In this document: positions 1 through 13,790 of the stretch, piece by piece
Position numbering within the stretch: position 1 is the first letter of the stretch
How the letters are laid out: every line of letters begins with the position of its first letter
Origin: Verticillium longisporum
Lineage: Eukaryota > Ascomycota > Sordariomycetes > Glomerellales > Plectosphaerellaceae
Assembly: GCA_019188255.1 (NCBI GenBank)
Contig: JAETXT010000004.1
Span: 4,278,001-4,342,000 of the forward strand
Length of the DNA stretch: 64,000 bases
Reading direction: 5' to 3'
Translations under genes and position numbers: made by a program
The notes under the pieces: generated by a model
Databases searched by the model: none
What the model was told of the DNA's origin: nothing
What the model saw: only the letters and a program-made list of their open reading frames with translations

Positions 1-1165
1 GTTAATCTTTTATAAAGCTTAATAAGTAAAATATATTTTACTTCTAAAGGCCCTTAAGAAATTAATTATCGAAATACTAAGGGAATACTTTAAGAGAGGG
101 GTTATTAAGGAAAGCTATACTTTATATACCTTAATTCCTAGTTTAGAAGAAGGATAGAAAGATAAAGCTTATTAATTTAGCTATATATATTAATAGGGTT
201 ATAATAAGGGATACTTTTATACCCTTAAATAGAGACGATTTCTTAGAAGAGTTTATAATATATAAGCTTATTTCCTTCTTTAATTTCTTTAATAGATATA
301 ATTAAGTATTATTTAATAAGATTAATAAAGATATAATAATATTTATAACTTCTATTAGCCTATATAGAATATATATCCTCCTTTAAAGAGCTATTAATTT
401 AATAGTATAATTTATATATATAATAATAAGAATCCTCTATAACTTTATCCTATACTATTACTATACCTTTATAGATAATATTATTATTAAAAGTCTAATT
501 ATTAATTATAGAAATAAGGACTTAATTCTAACAATATATTAAATTATTATAGAACATTTTTAACATATTAATAAAGTCTTTATTAATATTAAGCTTTTAG
601 GGTATATTATTTTAAAAGTAAAAAGCTAATAAGCTTAAGAATTAGCTATTATAATTAGCTATATTTATAATATTTTAAATCGTTCCCTTAATCTAACTAA
701 GATTATTAAATTCTAGAAATAGATAAAGTATAATAATATCTCGTTATTTAGATCTTTCCTAGGATTAAAAACCTTTTATTAAATTTAGATTAAGTACTTT
801 AATATTAAATATAGCCCTTTTATAGATCTATTAAAGAAGAATATTCTATTCTATTAATTATAATTATAATAAGAAGCTATAGATATTATTAAAGCTAAAC
901 TTATAAGCTCTCCAATCTTAATCTTAATCGATTATAGCCCTAAGGGGGGAATTATCTACTTCTATATAAATATAAGCCTTAAAGGCTAAGGAGCCGTTCT
1001 AGGATAATAGATTAATTAGGAATAGGTAGTCTCGAAGTACGAAAATAGCTATTAGGATATAGCTAAATAGAAATATAATTCTAGGAAGCTAGAACTTAAA
1101 GGAGTACTAAAAGCCTTAAAGCGCTTAAGGAATTATTTATATAATATTTACTTTATTTTAGAAAT
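1..1165 (+). mobile_element. Ty3/gypsy retrotransposon remnant, RT-RNase H part (RIP-degraded)
   Basis: No open frame survives, but translation through the stops resembles a fungal Ty3/gypsy pol. The reverse-transcriptase segment lies at about 240-720 and the RNase H segment starts near 900 (residues like FYINISLKG, then GAVLG, then the LKGVLKALKRLRNYLY region around 1,090-1,150). CpA and TpG are nearly absent, so the stops are best explained by RIP. The RNase H sequence stops at 1,165 where a copia element begins, and resumes at 8,702. The element begins outside the window. Family assignment rests on by-eye translation. Confidence 0.75.
1161..1165. repeat. 5-bp target-site duplication (GAAAT), left copy
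   Basis: GAAAT lies immediately before the left copia LTR and again immediately after the right LTR at 8,702-8,706. Taking one copy away rejoins the gypsy RNase H reading, so this is the insertion footprint. Confidence 0.85.
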
Positions 1166-1454
1166 TATTAAACTAATATTAAGGGATTACCTAGGTCGGT
1201 AATTACTATATAGGATTCACTAATATAGTAATTACTAGGGCTAGGATTTATAGCTCTTAGGAGTACGTAATTTATAGCTTATATAATTAGTAAATTAGAT
1301 AAGTATATCTAATTTATATAGGTAGCGGTAATTTAGAGAAATAGAATTATTAATAATTATAACCCTTATATTACCTACCCTACCGATTTAGAGCTCTTAA
1401 GCATAGCTAAAGTAATAAATTAGGGTTTATATAAATAGTAAAGCCCTCTTAATA
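1166..1454 (+). repeat. Left LTR of the copia element
   Basis: Aligns end to end with 8,413-8,701 at equal length (289 bp). The differences seen are C/T or G/A transitions in nearly every case, and this copy carries the more mutated state (for example GTACGTAATTTA here against GCACGTGATTTA on the right). Confidence 0.88.
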
Positions 1455-3489
1455 CTAATTAGTATTATATTTAACGTAATATAGAATAGCTAGAGCTAGA
1501 GAAGTTAGGATCGATCCTACGGATAGTAAATTCGCTATATATAAGCTTATCGGTTATACTTTATAAGTAATCGTAAGAGTACTATTTATTTTAAGTATTT
1601 TAGGACTCTTATAAGAGCTTAATAATAGGGGAATCCCTTATTATATAATCTATAAGAGTACCGTCTACTTTGAGTACCTTAGGACTCCTATGCTTAAGAT
1701 TACTACTTAGGCTATATTATTAGCTACTAAACCCGATAAATAAAGCTCTATAGAATAGTTAATTAGCTATAATAAAGCTTTAATAAAATTAGCGATAATA
1801 AGCTCCTTAGATTATAATAATAGCTCTATAATAGAGCTAGAGAATATTAAAAAGATATAATAGGAGTTCGATAATATTCTAGAAGAACTTAGTATATTAC
1901 GCTTAATATAGAAGGTTAGGAAGGGTCTCGATATTAACTTTATCGTTAATAGAATAGAATTATAATTCCCTAGATTACTAGATTTAGTATCTATAGATCT
2001 TAAGAGCGTTTAGATCCTTAAAGTAATAAATATATCTAGGACTATAAAGGGAGTTTACCTCTTAGAAGCATTTATCGAAGACTTCTAGGGCTAGATTAAA
2101 GAGGACTTTAACTCCTATAATATAACGATTATTTAAGTATTAAAGGTATATCTAATAGAGCGTAGGATCTTTCTTCTAGGAATAATAAATACTAAAACGT
2201 TAAAGAGATTAATCCTAATACTTTTATAGGAAGAGATATTTAATATAATAGAATTAATTATTACTAATTAGGATTTAATATTCTAAAGAATAGAGGAATA
2301 GTAAGATTAATAGGACGATAAATAATAACTTATAGGGAATACTTAGCTATCCTAAATCCGAAAACTATAAATAGGGAGGATAGATCCCTAATAGCCCCTA
2401 GTTCTAGGGTTATCTAATTAATGGAATAAGTAATCTAGTTAATAAGAGATTATACTTTAATTACGAAGAAATAAGATTTTACTTTTAAATATTACTTAGA
2501 ACCTATTAGCTTAGTATTATACTCTACCGCTATATAAATTAGTAAATTTACTAATTAATAGAGCTATAATTAAGTAATTCGTATTACTCTAGAATAAGGA
2601 GAGCAATTATTTTAGGGAGATATATAATATCCTTAATAATAAAATATATATCTTTATAGACGTTTACGAACTATTATAAATCCGCTATATATAGCTCTAT
2701 ATATTCTTCCTAAATATACTTTTAAAGTATATATAAACTTTCTTCCTAGAATATATAAATTAGAGTATAGGATTCTATTAAATATATTTAACGATTAAAT
2801 AATAATTTAATTCGGAGATTAATAGAGTATAGTATTATATAGATTAGAGCTTAATAATATTCTATTCTATAGTAGTAGAAGCTAATAATATAGGAAAGCT
2901 ATAAATAGAAGTTCTCTAGATCCTTCTAGATAGGCTTTAGTAGTACTAGAGAATATTTAGCTTTATATTTAAGGAAGAGACTTATCTCTATATAAATACT
3001 CTAAGGGCGGTTTAAGGTATCCTAGAGCTAAAGATTATATTAATAAAGCTAGAATAATCTTTTAATATACTATCCGTATAGCTTAAGAGTATATTAATAG
3101 TAGAGGAGAATACTAGAATGCCTAGGTACTTCTATATTAATAGACGTTATAAGAGTAGATATCGCTAAGCTAATAGAAGGGGAGATCGTAAAGAATAATC
3201 GATATATAGAACTAATAATCGTTAATTATCTAGAATTCGTAAATATTAGATATATTCTAAATTAGATTATAGATCGATAAAGTATTCTCCCGAGGAGTAA
3301 TAATATTCGAAAGAGTAATAGAAATATATATAGGAAGTATATAGGGATTAATAGAAGGGATACTATTAGTTTTTTATAATAATAGAACCTATTAAGAGCT
3401 CGGAATTAGATAATCCTATTTCCGATAAGCTAAGAGTAAACGATATTTTTAAATCTAATCCTAAGAGCGAACTAATAAATACTTATATT
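1455..3489 (+). pseudogene. Presumed gag region of the copia element
   Basis: The sequence between the left LTR and the recognisable pol is RIP-degraded and without an open frame. By position it should hold the primer-binding site and gag. I could not identify a convincing nucleocapsid zinc knuckle. Confidence 0.45.
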
Positions 3490-6400
3490 ATATACTTCCT
3501 AATAAATAAGTTATTCTAATATAAAATTAAGGGGAATAATCTAAAAGCTAAAATAATAGCTCTAATAGAATAGCTCTTTATTTAATATTAGATTAATAGT
3601 ACTTCTATATAATATAGTATTATCCTTAATATAAATATAATATTAGTTTCTATAATAGGAGCTTTATAAATAAAGGCCCTAATAGCTTTAATACTAAGCT
3701 TAATAATTAATAAATAGGGAATAAGGGCTAAAATAAGATTCGGAATAGGAAATCCTATTTCTATAATAAAGGAGATTATTATTCTAATATTAATTAGGAG
3801 AATTATATTCTATATCGTCCTAATAGATACTTTATTCCTACTTTATATTAAAGATATAAACGATCTCGGAATCTATTTAAATAATATATATAATAAGCTA
3901 GTAAAGTATATTAAAGAGATCTAGGAGTATATATCTATTTTTCGTAAATAGAGCTATTTATAGTTCTTCCTAGATATAAAGATTTATACTAGCTCTAGGA
4001 TTATATATATAATAGGGATAGAGAGTAATAGAGTAGTATTTCTAATAGAAGTAGAGCTCCGATATATTTATAAGTAATTCGGTTACCTATTTATAGAGAA
4101 GCTATAGAACTTATTCTAGAGAGTAGACTAAGATATAAATTAGGATGCTCTAGAGCTAATAAACTACTTCTATTACTATTATTAGATTAAAGGGAAATCT
4201 CTATAATACTTTAAGTTTATTTTAAAGTTAGATATCGACTTTAATTATAAGATTTTAATCGATATTATATACTTAGATAGAAAGCTTATTCTTTATATAA
4301 TCGATATAAGTATAGGATTCTAATCTATAACTTTTATTCTTAATTTTATAGCTTATATAATATAGGAAGCTCTTAAGAGGTACTAATTAGATATATACTT
4401 TAGGCCTCTAAACGTCGTAACTATTAATACTAGAATGAACTTTACCTCTATAGAGTTTAGGGTAGAGGTACGCCTCTTAGGTATAACCTACTATTAGATC
4501 CCTATAGAGGCCTATTAGTTAATCGGTAAAGTTAAAAGCTATTATAAGCTAATATATAGAGTATACGAGATCTTAAAAGTAAAGTCTCGTAATATAAGCT
4601 TAGAATCGCTACTTTAAGGAGCTATAAAGGTAATAAACGATACCGCTAGGCCTAATAGATTAATGCTTATATTACTTATATTTAGGGCGATGCCTAGGAT
4701 TACTGCTAACTTAGCGCCTACTACGACCTAGGTATAGTACGCTAAAGCGGTTAATAAAGTAATAGCGGAGCTTTAGCGAATAATCGCTAAGCGGAAGGTT
4801 AATAATGCTCTTAATACCTATAATAGACTAGATATTAAGTAGTTATTACTAAGATCGCTAGAGCTAGGAAGCGACGTTCTTATATTCCGAGAATAGGAGA
4901 AATAGACTAATCCTTATAAGGTTATATTAATTTCTAATATAATAATTATAATCGAAATAGTTTATAGCTTAATAGAGTTTAGAGGAATATATATTAAGCT
5001 ATATAATAGATCGCTAGATTAATAGGCTAAGGAGATAATAATAGTTCGAACTCTAAAGACCCTAGAACTATTTAAATACTTAGAGCTAATTCTATTATAA
5101 TAATATAGGAGACCTAGGAGGTTAATAAACGTTACGAATTTATTATAAGCGGCTTTTATAGATCGTAAGAATAATACGATTAGGACTTTATAGATTAAGC
5201 GTTAATTTATTATTAAAAGGGAATAATAAGAGTACGACCTAGCTATTGAATTATATAATAAAGGTAGAATAACGACCCCTAGGAAGCTATTTAAATAGTC
5301 TAATTAGGAGGAAATCGACTTATTCTTAATAGCTAGAGTAATCGTACTAATTAGGAGATCTATATTTCTTAATATTAAGATCTTTAGATACTAGCTTATA
5401 AGAGAAGTAAAAGGCCTCCTTTAAGCTCTATATAAGAAGTTAAGATTAATAGTTTAAGGATATAATAATTAAGAGAAGATAACCCTATTAACGTAGTCGC
5501 TTATAATTATACGCTATAGTTAATAATTAATCCTAGTAATTACCCTAATATTATAATAATATAGCTATTAGTTAATACTCTATAATATTAATTAAGCCTA
5601 TACTTAGAGCGCTATAGATCTATTATATAATATTCTCCTATATATTCCTAAGGAGCTATAATATAGATACCCTAATAGAATTATTTTCTATATTATAAAG
5701 CTACTCTATAATATTATAGAATTAGGTCTTTATTAGTTTATAACCTATTAATGCTATTATAGAGAGCGCTTAAATACTATTCTAATAGGCTACGATCTAT
5801 ATTTACTTCTAACTAGAGCTAGAGAGAGCTTTAGACTAATCGGAATATAGATTAACGATACCTTTAACCTTAGAGAGCCTACGTTTATATAAAAGGAATA
5901 AATAGAGCTCGAAAGCGCTAGCTTCCGAATAAAGCCTACTTCCGTCCTTAATATAGGATCTAATAATATCTTTAATAGCTATATTATTAAAATTAGAATT
6001 AAAGATTTTACGATTTAATAGAAAGGCTAAAGTAATCGCCTAGAGCTAGTAACCCTAGGGATAGCGAGCTTAGAATAAGAATATATCGCCTAGAGAGCTT
6101 ATAATGCTTATATTACTTTAACTTATTAATTAGAGGTAGCCTCTCATTTCTCTATTATAGCTTAAGCTAAGAACTTATAGGAGGACGGTTTTAAACGGCT
6201 TAATAAACGTATATAATAGTAGATCGCTAATATAAGCTATAGCTTAAATTATATATACTTAGATCTTTTAATAGCCTAACTTTATATATTTATTAATAGC
6301 TCCTTTATTAATAATAAGGACCTAAATATATAGATTAGATTTATTATCCTCTTTAATAATAAACGTTCTTACGATTAGGAGAATGCCTTTATAATATATA

Positions 6401-6804
6401 ATAATATCCTCTATTAATAATCTATTAAATATAAATGGGTTATATATTTAGTACTAGCTAGCGAGATCTATAGGATAGTTAGCGGCTTCGATATAGTTTA
6501 TATCCTTAAATAGATACTCTAAGAGATCTATAAATACTTAAAATTACTACTCCTATAGATAATTATCTATATTAATAGCTTTTTGCTCTATTAATATTTA
6601 ATTTAATTAAATATAAGAATAGACAAATGCTTAATAATAGATCTTATAGTATTATAATAAAGCTATAAAGAATATAAAATCGATGAAATTTATTAAATTA
6701 TTAAAAGTAATAACCCTATAGATTTAATAATTAAGGGAGCGCTAAACTAAATATTAAAAGCGCTAATAAGCTCTAATAAAATTATAATTAGGATTAAAGG
6801 ATAA
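3490..6804 (+). pseudogene. Copia pol polyprotein remnant (PR, INT, RT, RNase H)
   Basis: One reading frame (codons starting at positions equal to 1 modulo 3) stays recognisable for about 3.3 kb although many TAG/TAA stops interrupt it. Visible blocks are a protease-like segment (about 3,630-3,900), a GAG-pre-integrase segment (about 3,950-4,150), an integrase core (about 4,190-4,930, starting DIIYLDRKLILYIIDI at 4,261), reverse transcriptase (about 5,150-5,960) and RNase H (about 6,100-6,800), ending in TAA at 6,802-6,804. The stops sit where Trp or Gln codons are expected, which is what C-to-T and G-to-A RIP changes produce. No frameshift is needed across the whole stretch. The enzyme is dead. 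Confidence 0.8.
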
Positions 6805-8412
6805 GTTAAATATTAAGAAAAGAATAATTAAGGGGTAAAAGTAATTAATATTAGTAAAAATATAGTAAAGCTTAAAAACGAGTATTCTAGAAGTAAAAAC
6901 GATAATTCTACGATTAGTAAAATAGTAAAATAACCGCTCCGTAAAGCGGACTAGGCCTCGGAATCTAAAGAATCCGAGTTTAATTATTCTAGCGAGTCCT
7001 ACTAGAGGTAATTAAAGAGCTATAGAGCTATAGCCCGCTTAGCCGCTTTATAATTAATATTATAAAGACTATCGAGGTCCTTATTAAGATCGTTACCCCC
7101 CTTCGCCTCCTCCTCCTTAGCGATCGTTAATATACCTTTTACGATAGTACGCTATTTCTCTATATCCTATATCCCCTATTAGCTAATTATATAATTAGAT
7201 AATTAGGGAAATAATAGAGAAGAGAGCTTATTAGTTTATTATTCTTATCTTAAGTAGCTAAAAACTTTATAATAGGCTTAAATACTCCAATTAGATTATA
7301 GATAATAATTATTAAAGCTATAAATATTAGAAAATAGAGATTATAGAAGCTTATATTAATTTATAAAAGTACTTAGAAGTATATTTATAGTAATAGGAAC
7401 CCTTAGGCTCTAAATCGTAATATACGCTATTAGCGCTAGTTTTAGTTTATTTACTAGTAAAATAAGACTTCAAATACCTTAAATAGGGGACCTTATAAAT
7501 ATTACTATATATATACGCTATATCCTAGATTAGTAGCTCCTACGATTAATATTAACTAGGTTCTTACGCTTCGCTACTCTCTTAGCGGGAAGGGTAATAG
7601 GCGTAGGGGCTTTATGCTTAGGTAGTATTATCGAGGCTAGGATAAGAGAAAAAGAGAGAGAGAGAATAGTAAAAATAGGGATTTAATAATTATCGGAGCT
7701 CTAAAATAGTAGATTAAGCTAGCTAATCTTAAAAATAAAGAATCGTTATAGGGAAGAGGGAAAGTAAAAGGAATAGAATTACTATAACTTATTAACTAGA
7801 TATATAGATCTATAGAATATAGTATTTATTAAACTAGCTTAATAGGATCTATTAATCCTATTTAGGCGGTTTAATTCTATTATTCCTATTAAAAAGTAAT
7901 TAAATTCTATTATTCCTATTAAGAAAGCTAATAAAAGGGGTAATAATAATTATTCTTCTACCCTCTATTAATATATTAGCGATTTAGAGACTTTAGGAGC
8001 CTATATCTAGCTATTATAAGAGCGCTATTTAATTAGCTATTATACTATTTAATTACTATTTATTTCCTTTATTCAAGGGTTTAAAAGCCTATTCCTATTA
8101 TTTAACTATAATTTAATTCGTTTCCTTAAAGAGCTATTTAATAGCTAGTTTAATTAATCTATAGCGCTAGGGACTAGGGATTTAGCGTTTATAGGAATAG
8201 TAGTATTAAGCTATATTTTTCCTTATTCTATCTATTATTCTCCTATTATTACTTATTTACTTATTCATTTATTTATTTTATAGATTAGGATAGTAGATCT
8301 AATACGCTAGAGACTAGAGGATTATAAGTACGTTAGAGTAGCTATTAATATAGATAATAGAGCCTAATATTAGTCCTTTAAGTAATCCTATTTATAAAGA
8401 AAAGATAGCCGG
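6805..8412. other. 3' internal region of the copia element, no gene recognised
   Basis: About 1.6 kb lies between the end of pol and the right LTR. This is longer than the few bases usual in copia elements. It is AT-rich with some islands of higher GC (about 6,930-7,160). I recognise no coding sequence. Confidence 0.5.
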
Positions 8413-8701
8413 TATTAAACTAATATTAGGGGATTACCTAGGTTAGTAATTACTATATAGGATTTACCGATATAGTAATTACTAGGGCTGGGATTCATAG
8501 CTCTTAGGAGCACGTGATTTATAGCTTACGTAATCGGTGAATTAGATAGGTATATCTAATTTACGTAGGTAGCGGTGATTTAGAGAGATAGAATTATTAA
8601 TAATTACAACACTTATATTACCTACCCTACCGATTTAGAGCTCTTAGGCATAGCTAAAGTAATAAATTAGGGTTTATATAAGTAGTGAAGCCCTCTTAAT
8701 A
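8413..8701 (+). repeat. Right LTR of the copia element
   Basis: Partner of 1,166-1,454, same length. It keeps several CpA/TpG pairs (CTGGGATTCATAG, GCACGTGAT, CGGTGAATT) that are TpA in the left LTR, so it is less mutated. It is followed at once by the GAAAT duplication. Confidence 0.88.
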
Positions 8702-10560
8702 GAAATAGATATTTGAATACTTATAATATAGCTTAATAGAGCTATAATAGACCTCCTAGGATTAATAGTTATTTAATAGATTACTTAGATCTGTATATTT
8801 AACTTTAAAATTAAGTATATTTTAGGGATAAAGAACTCTATAATAGATAAGCTCTTAAGAAAGCGATTAGGATTATCTAATTAGGATAATAAAGCTATAG
8901 AGGGGGATATTAATACCTTTATTAATATTAATATCTTTATAATAATTATAGAACTATTAAGCCTACTATTATTAAATAAAGAGATTTAAAGCTAAGCTTT
9001 AAAGGACCTAATAGACTTCCTAATAATAGGAGTATTCCTTAGCGATTTTACTAAGAGGTAATAAGAGGTAATTAAGAGAATAATAATAAAGGTTTTCCTT
9101 AAAGACAGCTTCCTTTAGACCTACCCTAATAATATATAAGCTTCTTTATAGAGAATTATTAATAATTTTAATATATAGATTATTCTAATTATAATAATAT
9201 ATAAAGAATTAGGGTATTAAGGATATAAAATAATCTATTAATAAGTCTTATTTAACTTTTAATAGAATAATATATATTAATAGATTAAGATAATAATTTA
9301 AACTTATCCTATATATTAGAAAGCGAGAGGATTATAGAGAAGCGACCCTTTAATATTTATTAAGCTAATTATAGACTCCCTCCCTTTTATTTATATATAT
9401 CTTAATATCTAGTACCTTTATAGCCTCTATTTAATAGAAGCTAAATATAGATTTATTAATTATATTAAAGCCTATTTAATTAAGGTAAATATATTAAAAG
9501 CTATTACGAAATTTATCTAGGAAGATATTATCTATAAATATAGTTTATATTATATCCTTATTATTAATAGAGGGCTAGAAAATAAGGGATCGATTATTAA
9601 GCTTAATAAGCTATATAGAACGAAGTAGAAATTTATATTATTATATAATCTAAGGGCTAATAGCTTTATTAAAAAGGATTATTAGCTTATTATATATACT
9701 CTAACTATTTAAATAATAATAAAAGATAAGAAAGTTAATTCTCTATTAATAATTATTCTACTTATAGATAGAATAATTATAAAAGCTTTTATAAATTATA
9801 CCCCCTTTTTCATTCTTTATAGCTATAAAGCTATTATATTAATCGAGATTACCTTACTTATATAGTAAATACTAGCTTAGGACTTAGTCTATTTACCTAA
9901 TTAGGAAATCTAGATATATTTAAGGGCCTTTTCCTAGCTTAAACTTAATAGAATTAAAGCGATTCGAATACTTAATTACTAATAATATATTAAGATTAAA
10001 AGGTTAAATTACTAGAATACTATATAACTCTATACTTAGAAGCTCTAAATTAAGGATATAGTCCTTATTTATAACGTTAAATAAATAATAAATATATTAA
10101 AGGATATAAAGCTTAACCTCTATTAATAAAGCCTATTCTAAATTACTTTAATTACCCCTAAGAACCTGTTATTTAGACTAGAAATAATAGGAGAGGAATT
10201 TATTTAAGGAATTACTTATATAAGCTAATAATTTAAGAAGTTTATCCTAGACCTAAATAGCTAATAGGAACCTAAAAATGAAGAATTATTTATAAAAGAC
10301 TATGAAGAGGAATTTACGAGAATACTTAAAGTTATTATATTATAGGACGAAGTACTAGAAGGGCCTTATTCCTTTAATTAAATTAATAATTACCTAATAT
10401 ATTCTAATTTAATTAATAAAAACTAGGATATTAATAAAACGATTAATTCTAAGGGCTTCTTTATATTTTTAAATAATCTTCTTTAATAATCTAGATAGCT
10501 CTAAGAACTTATTATAGAATAGATTTAAGTATTTATTATTAAATTATAATAGTATAAATA
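8702..10560 (+). mobile_element. Ty3/gypsy remnant, RNase H end and integrase (continuation)
   Basis: The gypsy RNase H reading interrupted at 1,165 resumes here (EIDI at 8,702, and an IKYILGIKN-like block near 8,800). Further on, an integrase-core reading is visible at about 9,460-10,250, including GLENKGSIIKLNKLY near 9,570 and a C-terminal block ending near 10,250. Stops are frequent and of RIP type. The 3' border is not certain; inverted-repeat DNA starts near 10,570. Confidence 0.72.
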
Positions 10561-10569
10561 ATATATTTA

Positions 10570-13080
10570 CTTAGAAATATAAATCTATAGCCTATTTAAT
10601 AGAAGTATATATTTTAAAATAGATAATATTAATTAGGAATAATTTAGGATATCTATTAAATATATTAATATAATATAATTAAGGGAACCTTTCTATTAAT
10701 AGGATATCTAATCTTAATATAGTTTATATTTTCCTTTTTATTAATAGTTTAATTATATATTCTATAATATTATTAAATATCTAAGATATTTTAGCTCTTT
10801 CTTTAATTATTCTATTTTTATTTTATCTTTTCTATTCTTTCCTTCTCTCTTTTAGCTTATAGATAATATAATATACTTAGAATATAATAATTCTAGAATA
10901 TTAAGTATATATAATATTTATATTTTATATTTTTATTTCCTATTTTAATTCCTATTATATTTACAATTTTTATTATACTATTTACCTAATTATAATATAA
11001 TCTATTAATTTCTTTTATTTAATTTATCCCAATTAGATATTTACTTAAGTACGAAACTCCTAATTAAGTATTAGGGATAAAGAAAGTTAGGATAAATAAT
11101 AAGGATATATTATAATATAGATATATAGGTTTATTTAATTATATTATTTAAGATTTAAATAGCTAATTCGAATTAAAATTAAATAAATATATTATAAATA
11201 TATTAATTAATATATAAAGGACTATTTATAAATATAATTATATTAATATAAAGTATTTATTTTATAATTATTAATCCCTTAAACCTTATTATTATTCTAA
11301 TTATACTATTCTCTTTAGAACCTAGAATATTTACTTTATCCTCTATAAGATCTTAGCCTAATCGTTAAATATATTTTCCATAATATTATTTATAATAAGC
11401 TAATTATTTATAAAAATATAAAACTTAAAATTAAGCGCTAATATAAAGTCTTAATTAAGCTATTATTTCCTTATAAACTCTAATAGCTTAGAAATAGAGT
11501 AATAGTAATAAAATAAGCTCTAAGGATTATAAATAGGGTTAAGAGGGTTATCGAACTCGTCCTAGTAAAGAAGAGGATTCTAATTAAGGGCTTTAATCGG
11601 ATTATAGAAAATAACCTTAGATTTAGGATATATATACCCCTTCTAAAATATCTAAATAAAATTAAAAAGGCTATCCTAGAAGCTATATTTATATTCCTTA
11701 TAAATTTAATTAATATAATTAATATAATTAAGAAAAGAAATATATTAGAATTAAGTATATATAATATTAACTTAATTAGAAGCTAAGAAGGTCGATTATT
11801 AATTCTCCTTATATCCCTTATAAGAATTATAATTAATATTATTAAAACCTTATATTATTTATAAGAATAGAGCTAAATAATAATAAATAATCTTAATAAA
11901 GAATAATTTAAAAGGCCTATTTAGCTTAGAAATAATAAAGATATAATAATAGAATACTTAATTAAGGAAACTATTAAATATAAAGGGCTTCTAGCTTTTA
12001 TAAATATTAAGAAATAAAAAGATATTATTAATATTCTAGTTTATTTACTTTATTACCCTCTAGAACCGTTTAATAATATTAGATTAAAGGTTAACTTTAA
12101 AGATAAATAGCTTAAAAACGAGCTCGAAGTATTAAGGAAAGGAATTACTATCTTTACCCTTACTATTTATAAAAGCCTATTATATAGAATAGATTAATAA
12201 TTAAAAAGGTATTAATTAATATATAGATTAATTCTTAATTTAAGGAATAGAATTTATAAGAATATAGAAATCGTTAATATCTATTATATATTTAGATTTC
12301 TTCTTCTGAAATTAACTATTAAATTTATATAATTAAAATTAAATATTAAAGAAGTCGTCCTTAATAGTATAAAGCTTAAGGGTTAAATTTAAAAGGAATT
12401 ATAACCTTTAATTAGAAAAATTTATAATAATAGTATTATTAATAATAATATTTAAATAAAAAGAAAGAAGAAAGTAAGAATTATAATAATTCCTATTACT
12501 TTTAAGAATAGAATAAAAAAGGAGAAATAATTAGAATAATATTACTTAATTTAATTATTTTAAATTAATAACCTCTTTATAGATTTATTAACCCCTTCCT
12601 TCTTAATTAGGATAATAATTTATAGCTAAATTACTTAGAATTAATAACCTCTTAATAGAATAATTAACTTTATAGTCTATTATTATAAAAGGGAAGGGGA
12701 ATTCTCGCTTAGATTAAAGAGTTTCTTTCTCTTTTAAATATAAATATTAAACTTAAAAACCTCTTTTATCTATTCTTTAGATATTCTTCTTATCTATAAA
12801 TAACTTAATTAAAGTAATAATATAATTAATTATTCTATTCTCTAAATATTACCTTCTCCTTCTTTTTTTTATTATAATTTATTCTATTTTTTCCTTATTT
12901 ATTTACTTTTAATATAATTCCCTCAATTACCTATTAAGATATTTAAAAGTAATTATATATTATATAAGGATAATATTTATAAAAGTAATTCTATTATTCT
13001 AATAATTATAGGGATTAACCCCTTTAATCTATTTAGAACTCCTATATTATAAACCGATTAAGAAACGCTCTTCCCTATTT
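10570..13080. repeat. Degenerate repeat, left arm of a ~2.5-kb inverted pair
   Basis: The reverse complement of about 17,320-19,830 aligns along its length. Examples are the segment around 10,601-10,760 against 19,640-19,830 and around 12,890-13,080 against 17,320-17,500. Both arms are RIP-degraded and I recognise no coding domain. They probably are two copies of one retroelement in opposite orientation. Borders are good to about 50 bp. Confidence 0.7.
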
Positions 13081-13139
13081 CCTTTAATTAATTAAAGCTA
13101 ATATTTATCCTAATAATAATAATATTATTAAATAAGCTT

Positions 13140-13790
13140 ATATTTAATCTAGAAAATAAATAGTTCCGAATTAATTATAATATATTTAGTTACTTTAATA
13201 TTATATTTAATAGAGTTTATATTAATTCCTTTAAAAGTAACTAATTTAATTAATATATTAATTAAGCTTTATAAAAATACTTAATATTAGATAAATAGAA
13301 GTAATAGAAAGTAAGGATAGGCCGAAAATATATCTCGGGAATCTAGCTATCTTATTAAGCGAGGCTTAATAATAATACTATTTAATTATTCCTTTAAGAG
13401 TTTCGTCATCTATATAGAGTACTCTATACCTCTTTATTTCCTAATTAGATTAATATTTTAAAGAAGCTTACTATTTCTATTTCCGATTTATATCTTAGAG
13501 GAATTTTATTAATAAAAGTTAATAAATACTTCCCTCTTAATATTTAAGATTAAAATATAATTAATTAGGAAGATAAATTATATTTAGTTTTAATATATAA
13601 TAGGATAGAAGAGAATATATGGCTTTCTATTTAAGAGATATCTATTAATTTTAAAGTATTTATAAAGCCCTAATTATAATAATTATTATATTAGATCCTT
13701 AATTCTAATACTTTATAAATAAGGGGCTATAAGAATAATACTCCGATAAGCTAAGAAATAATAAATATACTCTAGAAAGCCTATTTTATA
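13140..13790. repeat. Degenerate direct repeat, copy 1
   Basis: Matches 16,670-17,290 in the same orientation (shared landmarks: ATCTAGCTATCTTATTAA, then TATAAAGCCCTAATTA further on). RIP-type differences separate the copies. Family unknown. Confidence 0.65.

Larger units (their letters stand above)
1166..8701 (+). mobile_element. Complete, RIP-inactivated Ty1/copia LTR retrotransposon
   Basis: A 7,536-bp element bounded by two 289-bp direct repeats (1,166-1,454 and 8,413-8,701). The LTR ends read TATTAA...TTAATA, which fits an ancestral TGTTAA...TTAACA after C-to-T mutation at CpA. A 5-bp duplication GAAAT flanks it. The inside holds a copia-order pol (protease, GAG-pre-integrase, integrase, reverse transcriptase, RNase H) on the + strand. 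A purine-rich stretch lies just before the right LTR (about 8,396-8,412), as expected for a polypurine tract. It is inserted in a gypsy RNase H region. No ORF could make a functional protein. Confidence 0.88.
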
